Assembly: GCA_947476765.1 (NCBI GenBank)
Contig: CANJRK010000003.1
Span: 1 to 19,519, forward strand
DNA length: 19,519 bases
Reading direction: 5' to 3'
From: Actinomycetota bacterium
GTDB lineage: Bacteria > Actinomycetota > Actinomycetes > S36-B12 > UBA5976
In this document: positions 8,046-14,366 of the stretch, one piece after another
Numbering within the stretch: the first letter of the stretch is position 1
Layout: every line of letters begins with the position of its first letter
The notes under the pieces: generated by a model
Told to the model about the DNA's origin: nothing
Databases searched by the model: none
The model's input: only the letters and a program-made list of their open reading frames with translations
Made by a program: the position numbers and the translations under genes

Positions 8046-8478
8046 TTTGATAGTGCAACGTAATTGCTTGCGGAGCAATTGGTGACACTACTGCGTGAAT
8101 TGTGTCATATACCGACAATAAATTTGGTACGACCAATTTAGGGCATATCGGAACAATCAAAGTTGCTGATGCGACAGAGCCAGCGCGCAACATCGCACCG
8201 ATCGCAATGGCTGTTGTCCCGGACTCTACGCCGTCATCGATTACGGCCACATTTAATCCAGCAACGTCATCAATTCTCGGAATCACGACATCACGCGCAG
8301 ATCTACCTATAACCAAATCGCGCATCGTAGTGGTAGTTTCAGTTGCAAATGCTAGTGCTATTTCAGAGGCCGATGGTAAAACGACGATCAAAACATCAAA
8401 GTTCGAAATTTCTGATCTGAAGGTGTCTACCATTTTGCGCCCCGCATCAGCGCGATCTATGAAATCAAACTCCATCAT
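8038..8478 (-). CDS. Reduced phosphoribosyltransferase-like protein
   Basis: A 146-residue protein with a type I phosphoribosyltransferase signature: the PRPP loop AVIDDGVESGTTA (about 78-90), preceded by hydrophobic strand residues. The N-terminus FIDRADAGRK (from about 6) is the opening of a common PRTase family whose members are normally over 200 residues. Here the first phosphate loop reads LPSAS instead of the usual LPRGG, and most of the middle region (flexible loop) is missing. Catalytic activity is therefore doubtful; a PRPP/nucleotide sensor or a degenerate enzyme is possible. Starts at ATG 8478, ATG 8475 and GTG 8484 all overlap the preceding ABM-like gene by 11-20 bases and none has a clear ribosome site, so translation is probably coupled. 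The 3' end overlaps the lipoprotein gene. Confidence 0.75.
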   Translation of the reverse strand: MMEFDFIDRADAGRKMVDTFRSEISNFDVLIVVLPSASEIALAFATETTTTMRDLVIGRSARDVVIPRIDDVAGLNVAVIDDGVESGTTAIAIGAMLRAGSVASATLIVPICPKLVVPNLLSVYDTIHAVVSPIAPQAITLHYQTN

Positions 8479-8803
8479 CAACACTGGTTTCGTAATCCGT
8501 AGTGGAATCTAAATCCATAGTGAAAAGTTTTTCAAAAGCAGTTGGTTGATCATGCATATCGGCAAGGAATGGCCAAACCTCAAGCTTTGCCTCGGTAGAT
8601 CCAAGGGCCCGGCGATAAGAACCAACATCTTGCCAGTCAGTTTGCACCAAATATCGCTGCGGTGAATCAGCACTATGAAAAATGTTTGCAGTAATGAATC
8701 CGGGGCGAATCTGTAAAACCGAAAGCGCCTTACGAGCCGATAAATTCCAATTTTTGGAATCAGTTACATCAAAAGTCCATACTGCGTGGAAGGTGCCAAA
8801 CAT
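8465..8803 (-). CDS. ABM-like dimeric alpha-beta barrel protein
   Basis: A 112-residue protein resembling the antibiotic-biosynthesis-monooxygenase (ABM) superfamily. The pattern is a central helix, then RPGF (33-36), a strand, 'YLVQTDWQDVGSYRRAL' (51-67, the W-x-D...Y motif of these barrels), then a short C-terminal helix ending FEKLF. Members include quinol oxygenases, haem-degrading enzymes and non-catalytic proteins; no haem or metal ligand stands out, so activity is unknown. The ATG lies 3 bases after the stop of the DUF6703-like gene, and its own end overlaps the PRTase-like gene. The three form one probable operon. Confidence 0.7.
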   Translation of the reverse strand: MFGTFHAVWTFDVTDSKNWNLSARKALSVLQIRPGFITANIFHSADSPQRYLVQTDWQDVGSYRRALGSTEAKLEVWPFLADMHDQPTAFEKLFTMDLDSTTDYETSVDDGV

Positions 8804-8806
8804 GTC

Positions 8807-9142
8807 TTAGGCAGAATACTTCACAGCAGTTGCAGCCACCAGGATCACAAAAACCAAAAAGCGAATCAACTTCGATCGAGGATCCAGCAGTGGCCAAGAC
8901 AAATACATTAACCAGCCAATAAAAACACAGACAACGGTTAGCGAAATCCCGGAGTAAGGAGGCTGCAAGAACAGACCCAGCAACATGAGACCAGCAATCA
9001 GTACTGGTACCAGGAATTTAGGTAAAGCATGAATTCGAAGCAATATGGGCGCGCTTGCATCAGTGACTGATTTACGCAGTGCTGAGTGCGTGACAACTGG
9101 AACGGCAGGATTTGGTTTTTTTGGTTTGTTTTGTTGACCCAT
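8807..9142 (-). CDS. Small three-helix membrane protein, DUF6703-like
   Basis: A 111-residue protein with a basic, proline-rich N-terminus (KPKKPNPAVP), an amphipathic region ending 'LLRIHALPKFLVP', and three hydrophobic segments at about 42-60, 64-84 and 90-107. 'WLMYLSWPLLDPRSKLIR' follows the pattern I know from the uncharacterised actinobacterial family DUF6703, often found near zur/uppS/glyS. No function is known. It is the first gene of the leftward trio and is divergent from the ZIP transporter, so it shares that control region. Confidence 0.75.
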   Translation of the reverse strand: MGQQNKPKKPNPAVPVVTHSALRKSVTDASAPILLRIHALPKFLVPVLIAGLMLLGLFLQPPYSGISLTVVCVFIGWLMYLSWPLLDPRSKLIRFLVFVILVAATAVKYSA

Positions 9143-9159
9143 GTGTTAAGTCAAGCATG

Positions 9160-9188
9160 AATAAGCCCAGTTACTAGGCAGGCTTATT
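9160..9188. repeat. 8-bp inverted repeat in the divergent control region
   Basis: AATAAGCC (9160-9167) and GGCTTATT (9181-9188) are perfect inverted arms around 13 bases. The right arm overlaps the -35 box and first operator-like site of the ZIP promoter by one or two bases. There is no T-run, so it is unlikely to be a terminator; a regulator site or a leader hairpin of the DUF6703-like transcript are options. Confidence 0.5.
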
Positions 9189-9215
9189 GACAATCATTCC
9201 CAATCTACTTACTAT
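9187..9215 (+). promoter_or_regulatory. Strong promoter of the ZIP-zur operon
   Basis: TTGACA (9187-9192) is a perfect -35 consensus. After exactly 17 bases comes TACTAT (9210-9215), a good -10. Transcription would start near 9222, about 23 bases before the ZIP ATG. This is the best sigma-70/SigA-type promoter in the window. Confidence 0.75.
9188..9202. promoter_or_regulatory. Zur-box-like operator 1
   Basis: TGACAATCATTCCCA is an imperfect 7-1-7 palindrome. It matches 12 of 15 positions of the actinobacterial Zur consensus as I remember it (TGAAAATCATTTTCA). It overlaps the -35 box of the ZIP promoter, where a bound repressor would block polymerase. A Zur-type gene lies in the same operon. 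Confidence 0.65.
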
Positions 9216-9230
9216 TGAGAAACGTTCCCA
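9216..9230. promoter_or_regulatory. Zur-box-like operator 2
   Basis: TGAGAAACGTTCCCA matches the same consensus at 10 of 15 positions and shares TGA-AA-C-TTCCCA with operator 1. The centres are 28 bp apart. It starts right after the -10 box and covers the likely transcription start. Confidence 0.5.
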
Positions 9231-9232
9231 TT

Positions 9233-9239
9233 AAAGGAG
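9233..9239 (+). promoter_or_regulatory. Ribosome binding site of the ZIP gene
   Basis: AAAGGAG with 5 bases before ATG 9245 is a strong Shine-Dalgarno. It fixes the start and rules out the in-frame TTG at 9215, which lies in the -10 box. Confidence 0.9.
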
Positions 9240-9244
9240 TTCAC

Positions 9245-9982
9245 ATGGCTGTGTTAGTTGCCTTGAGCACGGTACTTGCCACATTTCTAGGGGGCTACCT
9301 AGCGCTACGTTCCCGCAACCGAATGCACTTAGTGCTTGGGTTAAGTGCCGGCCTCCTGCTTGGCTTAGTGGCATTTGACCTGATTCCAGAAGTTTTTGAT
9401 CTGAGCACCTTAGAAGTTGGACATGTGCCAGCAGTTATGGTCATGTTCGTTGCGGGCTTCCTTTCGCTGCATATTCTGGAGCGCTATTCCGGTGCTCATG
9501 AACCCCATGTGTCTCAATATGACGATGCTCACGAACATGCACACAACACCACTGGAATCATTGCAGCGTCAGCCATGGTTGTGCACGTATTTCTCGATGG
9601 ACTTGCAATTGGTTTGGCATTTCAAGTCAGCTCAGCTCTTGGCTGGATCGTCGCACTTGCTGTCGTTGCGCACGCGTTTACTGATGGACTCAACACCGTT
9701 TCTATGCTGATTTCGGCTGGTAAGTGGCAAAGTCGAGCCGTGATGCTGCTAATTGCAGATGGTGTTGCTCGTATCTCTGGTGCATTTCTTGGCGCTCGCA
9801 TAGTTGTAAATGACAATGTCCTTGGACTTTATCTCGCACTGTTTGCTGGCTTCTTGATTTACTTAGCAACCTCACACATTTTGCCTGAAGCGCACAGTAG
9901 CAAGCCTTCGCGATTGACTTTGCTGGCAACTGTTGCAGGGGTTTTATTCATGTTCGCCATCGTAAATATTGTGCACGGGTAA
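9245..9982 (+). CDS. ZIP-family metal (probably zinc) transporter
   Basis: ZIP proteins carry Zn2+ and sometimes other divalent metals across the cytoplasmic membrane toward the cytoplasm. The 245-residue protein is almost wholly membrane segments (about eight). A histidine-rich loop lies at 85-100 (HEPHVSQYDDAHEHAH) between TM3 and TM4, the usual place for the metal-sensing ZIP loop. TM4 has HVFLDG (H114, D118) and TM5 has HAFTDG (H143, D147), the transport-site motifs of one bacterial ZIP subgroup that uses Asp where others use Glu. The start is set by a strong ribosome site. The gene ends 3 bases before zur, and Zur-box-like sequences flank the promoter. Import of zinc under zinc starvation is the best reading; metal specificity is inferred. 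Confidence 0.92.
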   Translation: MAVLVALSTVLATFLGGYLALRSRNRMHLVLGLSAGLLLGLVAFDLIPEVFDLSTLEVGHVPAVMVMFVAGFLSLHILERYSGAHEPHVSQYDDAHEHAHNTTGIIAASAMVVHVFLDGLAIGLAFQVSSALGWIVALAVVAHAFTDGLNTVSMLISAGKWQSRAVMLLIADGVARISGAFLGARIVVNDNVLGLYLALFAGFLIYLATSHILPEAHSSKPSRLTLLATVAGVLFMFAIVNIVHG

Positions 9983-9985
9983 CTC

Positions 9986-10375
9986 ATGGCAACTCAACGC
10001 GTAACAAAACAACGGCTGGCAATCGTGGATGCCTTAAGGACCCAAACTAATTTCAAGGGTGCGCAGGAGATTCATGCGGTGCTCGTTTCAAGTGGCGAAA
10101 CAATCGGTCTTTCCACGGTTTATCGCAACTTAACTGAAATGTTTGAAGCGCGAGAAGTTGACATGATTATTGGCAACGATGGCGAATCGCTTTACCGACT
10201 TTGTAGTGATGATCACCATCATCATTTAACTTGCAAGGGTTGTGGCCTAGCTATTGAAATAGTTGGCGAAGCCTTGGAAGTTTGGGCAAAGCAAACTGGC
10301 CTTGATCATGGATTTTCAGAAATTTCCCACACGCTAGAAATCACTGGGATTTGTAAAGCCTGCCGAACTTCCTAG
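9986..10375 (+). CDS. zur: Fur-family zinc uptake regulator, Zur type
   Basis: Fur-family metalloregulators bind palindromic operators when loaded with metal. This 129-residue protein has the N-terminal winged helix (1-60, with LSTVYRNL at 42-49) and the C-terminal dimer domain. Metal ligands visible are C73, the cluster HHHH (77-80), the structural zinc pairs C83/C86 and C123/C126, and a late H at 115. The combination 'CSDDHHHHLTCKGCG...VWAKQTGLDHGF...EITGICKAC' resembles actinobacterial Zur (FurB) more than iron-sensing Fur. It follows the ZIP gene by 3 bases, so the operon is probably autoregulated through the two upstream boxes. Its stop codon overlaps the uppS stop on the opposite strand (shared CTAG). 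Confidence 0.92.
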   Translation: MATQRVTKQRLAIVDALRTQTNFKGAQEIHAVLVSSGETIGLSTVYRNLTEMFEAREVDMIIGNDGESLYRLCSDDHHHHLTCKGCGLAIEIVGEALEVWAKQTGLDHGFSEISHTLEITGICKACRTS

Positions 10376-11151
10376 TTAATAGGCAGCGGGTTAGGCGCCG
10401 CTCCCCCATATCGGCGGTCGCGGGACGCATATATTTCGCAAGCATGCCAAAGGTGGCGGCGATCAAAGTCTGGCCAAAGAGTGGGCAAGAATACAAACTC
10501 TGAATAAGCACTTTGCCAAAGTAAAAAGTTACTTAGTCTCTGCTCACCACTTGATCTAACAAATAGATCAACATCGGGCATATCAGGTTCGTCCAAAAAC
10601 TTCTTTACGGTTCGCTCAGTTACCTTCTCTGGGTCGATTCGACCGGCGGCAACTTCGCGCGCTATAGCTGAAACTGCGTCAACAATTTCCGCTCGACCAC
10701 CGTAATTTACGCACATTGTCACGGTTAACTTGGAATTCTTTTTGGTTAGTTGCTCGCAAGCTTCCAACTCTTCAATGACCGAGCGCCATAGTTTTGGCCG
10801 CCGACCTGCCCATCGGATGCGCACGCCCATATCGTTCATTTCATCCCGGCGACGGCGAATTACGTCTCGGTTAAAGTTCATCAAGAAGCGGACTTCTTCA
10901 GGAGTGCGTCGCCAGTTCTCAGTTGAAAATGCGTAGGCCGAAAGCCACTTAACTCCAAGTTCGAGTGATCCATAAATACAATCCATCAAACTAGCTTCGC
11001 CCGCTTCATGGCCAGCAGTTCTTGGTAGCCCACGCTCCTTGGCCCATCGACCATTGCCATCCATAACAACAGCAATGTGATTAGGAACGAGATCGGCCTG
11101 AATCTTTGGTGGCTTAATACCAGAACTATGTGGCGGGGGTTCAAGCAACAT
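10372..11151 (-). CDS. uppS: Isoprenyl (undecaprenyl-type) diphosphate synthase
   Basis: This cis-prenyltransferase condenses isopentenyl diphosphate onto an allylic diphosphate to make the polyprenyl carrier for peptidoglycan and other wall polymers. The 259-residue protein has the family motifs: HIAVVMDGNGRWA (catalytic D31), RTAGHEAG, AFSTENW, VNYGGRAEI and the C-terminal LFVRSSGEQRLSNFLLWQ with the RxSGE metal/substrate site. Actinobacteria often have chain-length variants (for example decaprenyl), so product length is open. ATG 11151 is 18 bases after recO; no clear ribosome site is seen. The recO-uppS pair is conserved in actinobacteria. Confidence 0.95.
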   Translation of the reverse strand: MLLEPPPHSSGIKPPKIQADLVPNHIAVVMDGNGRWAKERGLPRTAGHEAGEASLMDCIYGSLELGVKWLSAYAFSTENWRRTPEEVRFLMNFNRDVIRRRRDEMNDMGVRIRWAGRRPKLWRSVIEELEACEQLTKKNSKLTVTMCVNYGGRAEIVDAVSAIAREVAAGRIDPEKVTERTVKKFLDEPDMPDVDLFVRSSGEQRLSNFLLWQSAYSEFVFLPTLWPDFDRRHLWHACEIYASRDRRYGGAAPNPLPIN

Positions 11152-11169
11152 GTTTCAAGTCTGCCATGT

Positions 11170-11907
11170 TTAAGTAGTTTGCCTATCAACTAGCGGCAAC
11201 GAACGCAATCCTCGCTCCAAATGCCATTGCGCGTATGCGGCTACTAACCCTGAAACTTCATTTCTGTCTCTTGCCTCAGACTTGTCAGCACTGTCCCAAT
11301 CCCCTGACATTAAGGACTGCATAAGCGCAAATGATTCTGGTCGCGGTGCCACGCTTCCGGGCACTCGATGTTCTACACAAAGGGCGCCGCCTGTTGCCAC
11401 ATGAAAAAATGGTTGGACGCCAGCAACGCCACAGATCACGCAGCCATCTAATGTCGGCGAGTAACCTGCCATGGACATAGAGCGCAACAAGAAAGCATCT
11501 AGAACAAGTGATGCGCCATGTTCGCCACTTACTAAAGTTCGCAAGGCACCTACCAGCAACAAATACTGAGACTCAGCCGAAATTGAATCTTCCGGTGTTA
11601 GGCGATCGGCAGTTTCGAGCATGGTTTGGCCAGCTGTCCAAAGTGAATAATCCAAAGCTAAATCTTGTCCGTATGCATTTAGGGATTCGGCTTGCGTAAT
11701 TATATCTAGGCTCTTACCTTCGAATACCAATAAATCAACACGACTAAATGGTTCTAGTCGAGCGCCAAATTTACTCTTGGTGCGTCTTACTCCTTTGGCA
11801 ACCGCTCTAATCTTTCCGCGATCTCTCGTCAACATGGTAATAATGCGATCAGCTTCGCCTAACTTGTGAGTGCGCAAAACAATGGCTTCGGCACGGTAAC
11901 TAGGCAT
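11170..11907 (-). CDS. recO: DNA repair protein RecO
   Basis: RecO helps RecR load RecA onto SSB-coated single-stranded DNA in the RecFOR recombination pathway and can anneal DNA strands. The 245-residue protein starts with the OB-fold region YRAEAIVLRTHKLGEADRIITMLT, continues KGVRRTKSKFG (39-48), and ends with a helical domain. A four-ligand zinc site is visible: C156, C159, C177 and H180. Length is normal. The ATG at 11907 fits the family start. It is transcribed away from the AI-2E gene across a 53-base divergent gap and is followed by uppS. Confidence 0.95.
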   Translation of the reverse strand: MPSYRAEAIVLRTHKLGEADRIITMLTRDRGKIRAVAKGVRRTKSKFGARLEPFSRVDLLVFEGKSLDIITQAESLNAYGQDLALDYSLWTAGQTMLETADRLTPEDSISAESQYLLLVGALRTLVSGEHGASLVLDAFLLRSMSMAGYSPTLDGCVICGVAGVQPFFHVATGGALCVEHRVPGSVAPRPESFALMQSLMSGDWDSADKSEARDRNEVSGLVAAYAQWHLERGLRSLPLVDRQTT

Positions 11908-11948
11908 ACCCCTATGGTGTCACGCGAGCCTGCAAAGCGTGGATCAGG

Positions 11949-11954
11949 TAGCGT
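11949..11954 (+). promoter_or_regulatory. -10 box of a probably leaderless AI-2E transcript
   Basis: TAGCGT (pattern TANNNT) ends 6 bases before ATG 11961, and no Shine-Dalgarno is visible. This spacing puts the transcription start at or next to the A of ATG, as in the many leaderless genes known in actinobacteria. No good -35 is seen. Confidence 0.45.
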
Positions 11955-11960
11955 CTAGGT

Positions 11961-13079
11961 ATGGCTTCAGATCCCGAGAATGACCCAATTTCCAAGATTG
12001 CCCTTGATAAGACTGCGCTTAATTCCAGCCTGCGCACCATTGCGATCTGGATCGTTGGATTCTTGCTCGCTTCATGGGTCTTCCAGAGCAATCAGAACTT
12101 CATTTTCCTATTACTACTTTCATGGCTATTTGCAATAGCCATGGAACCGGCAGTGTCAGCTTTGGCACGAAAAGGCTGGAAACGTGGATTGGCAACTGGC
12201 TTAGTTCTTTTTGGAGTAATCGCATTTGCCATTGCATTCATTACCCTGTTTGGCAGCGTTTTATTCTCTCAGGCAGCTTCGCTAGTTTCTGCATTCCCCA
12301 ACTTAGTAACAGACATTGTTGATTGGTTAAACAAAACTTTTACGTTAAACCTTGATCCAAAGACCATCATCGATCAACTAAACGTCACGCCAGGTCAAAT
12401 TGCGAATTGGGCTGGAAGCTTTGCTGGCGGAATTGTTGGAGTGGTTACAGCGCTTGTTGGCGGATTGTTTCAGCTTTTGACTTTTATGCTCTTTGCTTTC
12501 TACTTTGCAGCCGATGGGCCAAAAATTCGGCGGCTAATTGCGTCCTGGCTTAAGCCATCGTCCCAGAAAGTTGTTGTCACGACTTGGGACATTGCAGTTG
12601 CTAAAACTGGTGGGTTTGTTGTTTCCAAAGTATTCCTGGCTTTAGTCTCCGCAACTGCCCACTCATTATTTTTCGCCGCGATCGGAATTCCTTATTGGCT
12701 ACCAATGGGTTTAATAACTGGTATCACTAGTCAGTTCATTCCAACTATCGGAACCTACTTGGGGATTCTTATTCCAACGCTCTTCGCTTTGTTCAATGAT
12801 CCAATGGATGCGTTGTACATAGTGATTTTCGCTGGAATCTACCAGCAAGTTGAAAACTACTTACTTGCACCAAGAGTTAGTAGATTGACCATGAATATTC
12901 ATCCGGCGATTGCATTTGGTTCAGTAATTCTATTTGCTAATTTATTTGGTGCAGTTGGGGCAATTATTTCTGTCCCGCTGGCAGCAGCATTAGTTGCAGT
13001 AATTGATACTTACGGCAAACGTTATGAATTGATCCCGGAGTTAGCAGAAATTGAACGATCGGAAACTGCCACGGAATAA
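11961..13079 (+). CDS. AI-2E/PerM family membrane transporter
   Basis: A 372-residue integral membrane protein of the UPF0118 (AI-2E transporter, PerM) family. The pattern is two N-terminal membrane helices, a helical extramembrane part (about 100-150) with FPNLVTDIVDWLNK, then five or so further helices. Family signatures are GIPYWLPMGLITGI, IPTIGTYLG and YQQVENYLLAPRV near the C-terminus. Members export varied substrates (autoinducer-2, sodium/proton exchange, others), so the substrate is unknown. It lies between the era and recO genes on the opposite strand; the position is variable among actinobacteria. It ends 6 bases from the era stop codon, a convergent junction with no clear terminator. 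Confidence 0.9.
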   Translation: MASDPENDPISKIALDKTALNSSLRTIAIWIVGFLLASWVFQSNQNFIFLLLLSWLFAIAMEPAVSALARKGWKRGLATGLVLFGVIAFAIAFITLFGSVLFSQAASLVSAFPNLVTDIVDWLNKTFTLNLDPKTIIDQLNVTPGQIANWAGSFAGGIVGVVTALVGGLFQLLTFMLFAFYFAADGPKIRRLIASWLKPSSQKVVVTTWDIAVAKTGGFVVSKVFLALVSATAHSLFFAAIGIPYWLPMGLITGITSQFIPTIGTYLGILIPTLFALFNDPMDALYIVIFAGIYQQVENYLLAPRVSRLTMNIHPAIAFGSVILFANLFGAVGAIISVPLAAALVAVIDTYGKRYELIPELAEIERSETATE

Positions 13080-13085
13080 CGCTGG

Positions 13086-13994
13086 CTAGAACCCAAGACG
13101 AGAAAGTTGCTTTGGGTCACGCTGCCAGTCTTTTGCTATTTTTACTCTTATATCTAAGTAGACCGGAACACCCAGCATCTTGCTAATTGCAAGGCGCGCT
13201 TGGGTGCCAACCTCTTTTAGTCGAATGCCACCTTTGCCAATCACAATGTGTTTTTGGCTTTCGCGCTCAACGTAAACCAAAGCGTAAATATCCATAAGTG
13301 GCTTATCTTCAGCTCGATCTGCGCGAAGCGCCATTTCGTCGATGACCACTGCAATCGAATGCGGCAGTTCATCATGCACGCCCTCTAGTGCGGCCTCGCG
13401 AATCAACTCAGCAATCATTATGAGCTCAGGTTCGTCGGTTAGTTCGCCATCTGGATAAAGGGCCTGGCCTTCAGGCAACATGTTCAAAAGTAGATCGCTT
13501 AATAGATCAACTTGATCATCACGAACTGCTGAAACGGGAACCAATTCGGCCCAATCAATTCCTAATTCGACACCCAGAGTTTGTACTGCAAGTAGCTGCT
13601 CACCGATAGCTTGCTTATCTGCAGTATCGGTTTTAGTTACCACCGCAACTTTGCGTACTCGTGGGATGGCTGCAATTTGTTCGGCAATAAACCGATCACC
13701 CGGACCAATTGCTTCGTTTGCTGGAAAACACATCACAACAACATCAACTTCGGACCAAGTGTCTGCCACCAAAGCATTTAGTCGCTCGCCAAGTAAGGTT
13801 TTTGGCTTGTGAACACCAGGGGTGTCGATTAAAACTAGTTGGCCGTCAGGCCGAGTCACAATTCCACGTATCGTGTGGCGAGTTGTTTGTGGCCGATCTG
13901 AAGTAATTGCAACCTTTTGACCTACAAGGGCATTTGTAAGTGTTGATTTTCCAACATTAGGACGACCAACAATGCAGGCAAATCCACTACGCAT
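13086..13994 (-). CDS. era: GTPase Era
   Basis: Era binds 16S rRNA near its 3' end and checks small-subunit assembly. The 302-residue protein has G1 GRPNVGKS (10-17), the switch region with TTRHTIRG, G3 DTPG (57-60), G4 TKTD (119-122) and G5 SA (154-155). A C-terminal KH RNA-binding domain has IGKGG (251-255) and QARLAI. G4 is T-K-T-D rather than canonical NKxD, as I recall for other actinobacterial Era proteins. The ATG has a strong ribosome site. It is the last gene of the cluster after the cytidine-deaminase-like gene, and YbeY, another 16S maturation factor, is in the same cluster. Confidence 0.97.
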   Translation of the reverse strand: MRSGFACIVGRPNVGKSTLTNALVGQKVAITSDRPQTTRHTIRGIVTRPDGQLVLIDTPGVHKPKTLLGERLNALVADTWSEVDVVVMCFPANEAIGPGDRFIAEQIAAIPRVRKVAVVTKTDTADKQAIGEQLLAVQTLGVELGIDWAELVPVSAVRDDQVDLLSDLLLNMLPEGQALYPDGELTDEPELIMIAELIREAALEGVHDELPHSIAVVIDEMALRADRAEDKPLMDIYALVYVERESQKHIVIGKGGIRLKEVGTQARLAISKMLGVPVYLDIRVKIAKDWQRDPKQLSRLGF

Positions 13995-13999
13995 GGTTT

Positions 14000-14006
14000 A
14001 CCTCCC
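14000..14006 (-). promoter_or_regulatory. Ribosome binding site of era
   Basis: GGGAGGT on the minus strand, 5 bases before ATG 13994, is a near-perfect Shine-Dalgarno in a cluster where most internal genes lack one. It may give Era independent, stronger translation. Confidence 0.85.
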
Positions 14007-14027
14007 GAGCTTGAATCACATAATTTT

Positions 14028-14366
14028 TCACGTTAAAAACGAATCAGCTAATTCGCCTGCGTCAGCTATCCGATGAAGTGGCACGCCACTGCCGGCAAAT
14101 TCCTTAACTAATGCAATATCTGAAGTGCTAAATTCTGATCCTGAACAAAGGACAACTGCTTCGATTCCGGTTGAACCAGATGCCACGGCCTGAGCTACAA
14201 CAACTTCGACCGCCGAAAGATTTAAGTGACCTACCGACACTTGAGCACTCGCGTAAGTGCGACCCGTTTCATCGCGCAGCGCAGCGCCAGATACCGATTG
14301 GACCCTGCTGCGAGCACCTTTTGCCAGAGTTACCAATTTGTCATCCTCGGGGTTCCAGTTACTCAT
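14028..14366 (-). CDS. Cytidine-deaminase-like protein lacking catalytic motifs
   Basis: A 112-residue protein of the family that lies between corC and era in actinobacteria and is often annotated cytidine deaminase. The fold pattern is there: N-terminal helix with KLVTLAKGARSRV, then AALRDETGRTYASAQV and a helix from about 50. But the zinc motif (H/C)AE is replaced by the helix segment LSAVEVVVAQA (50-60), and no PCxxC pair follows. It should therefore not bind the catalytic zinc or deaminate cytidine; a structural or ligand-binding role is possible. ATG 14366 overlaps the corC end by 8 bases and is preceded by AGAGG at 9 bases; an upstream ATG at 14396 would overlap more. Position among ribosome-maturation genes is the only hint of role. 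Confidence 0.85.
   Translation of the reverse strand: MSNWNPEDDKLVTLAKGARSRVQSVSGAALRDETGRTYASAQVSVGHLNLSAVEVVVAQAVASGSTGIEAVVLCSGSEFSTSDIALVKEFAGSGVPLHRIADAGELADSFLT

Noticed and set aside
8062..8080. Hairpin AATTGCT-TGCGG-AGCAATT just after the lipoprotein stop
   Set aside because: The 7-bp stem is not followed by a T-run on either strand and lies inside the PRTase-like coding region, so I did not call it a terminator.
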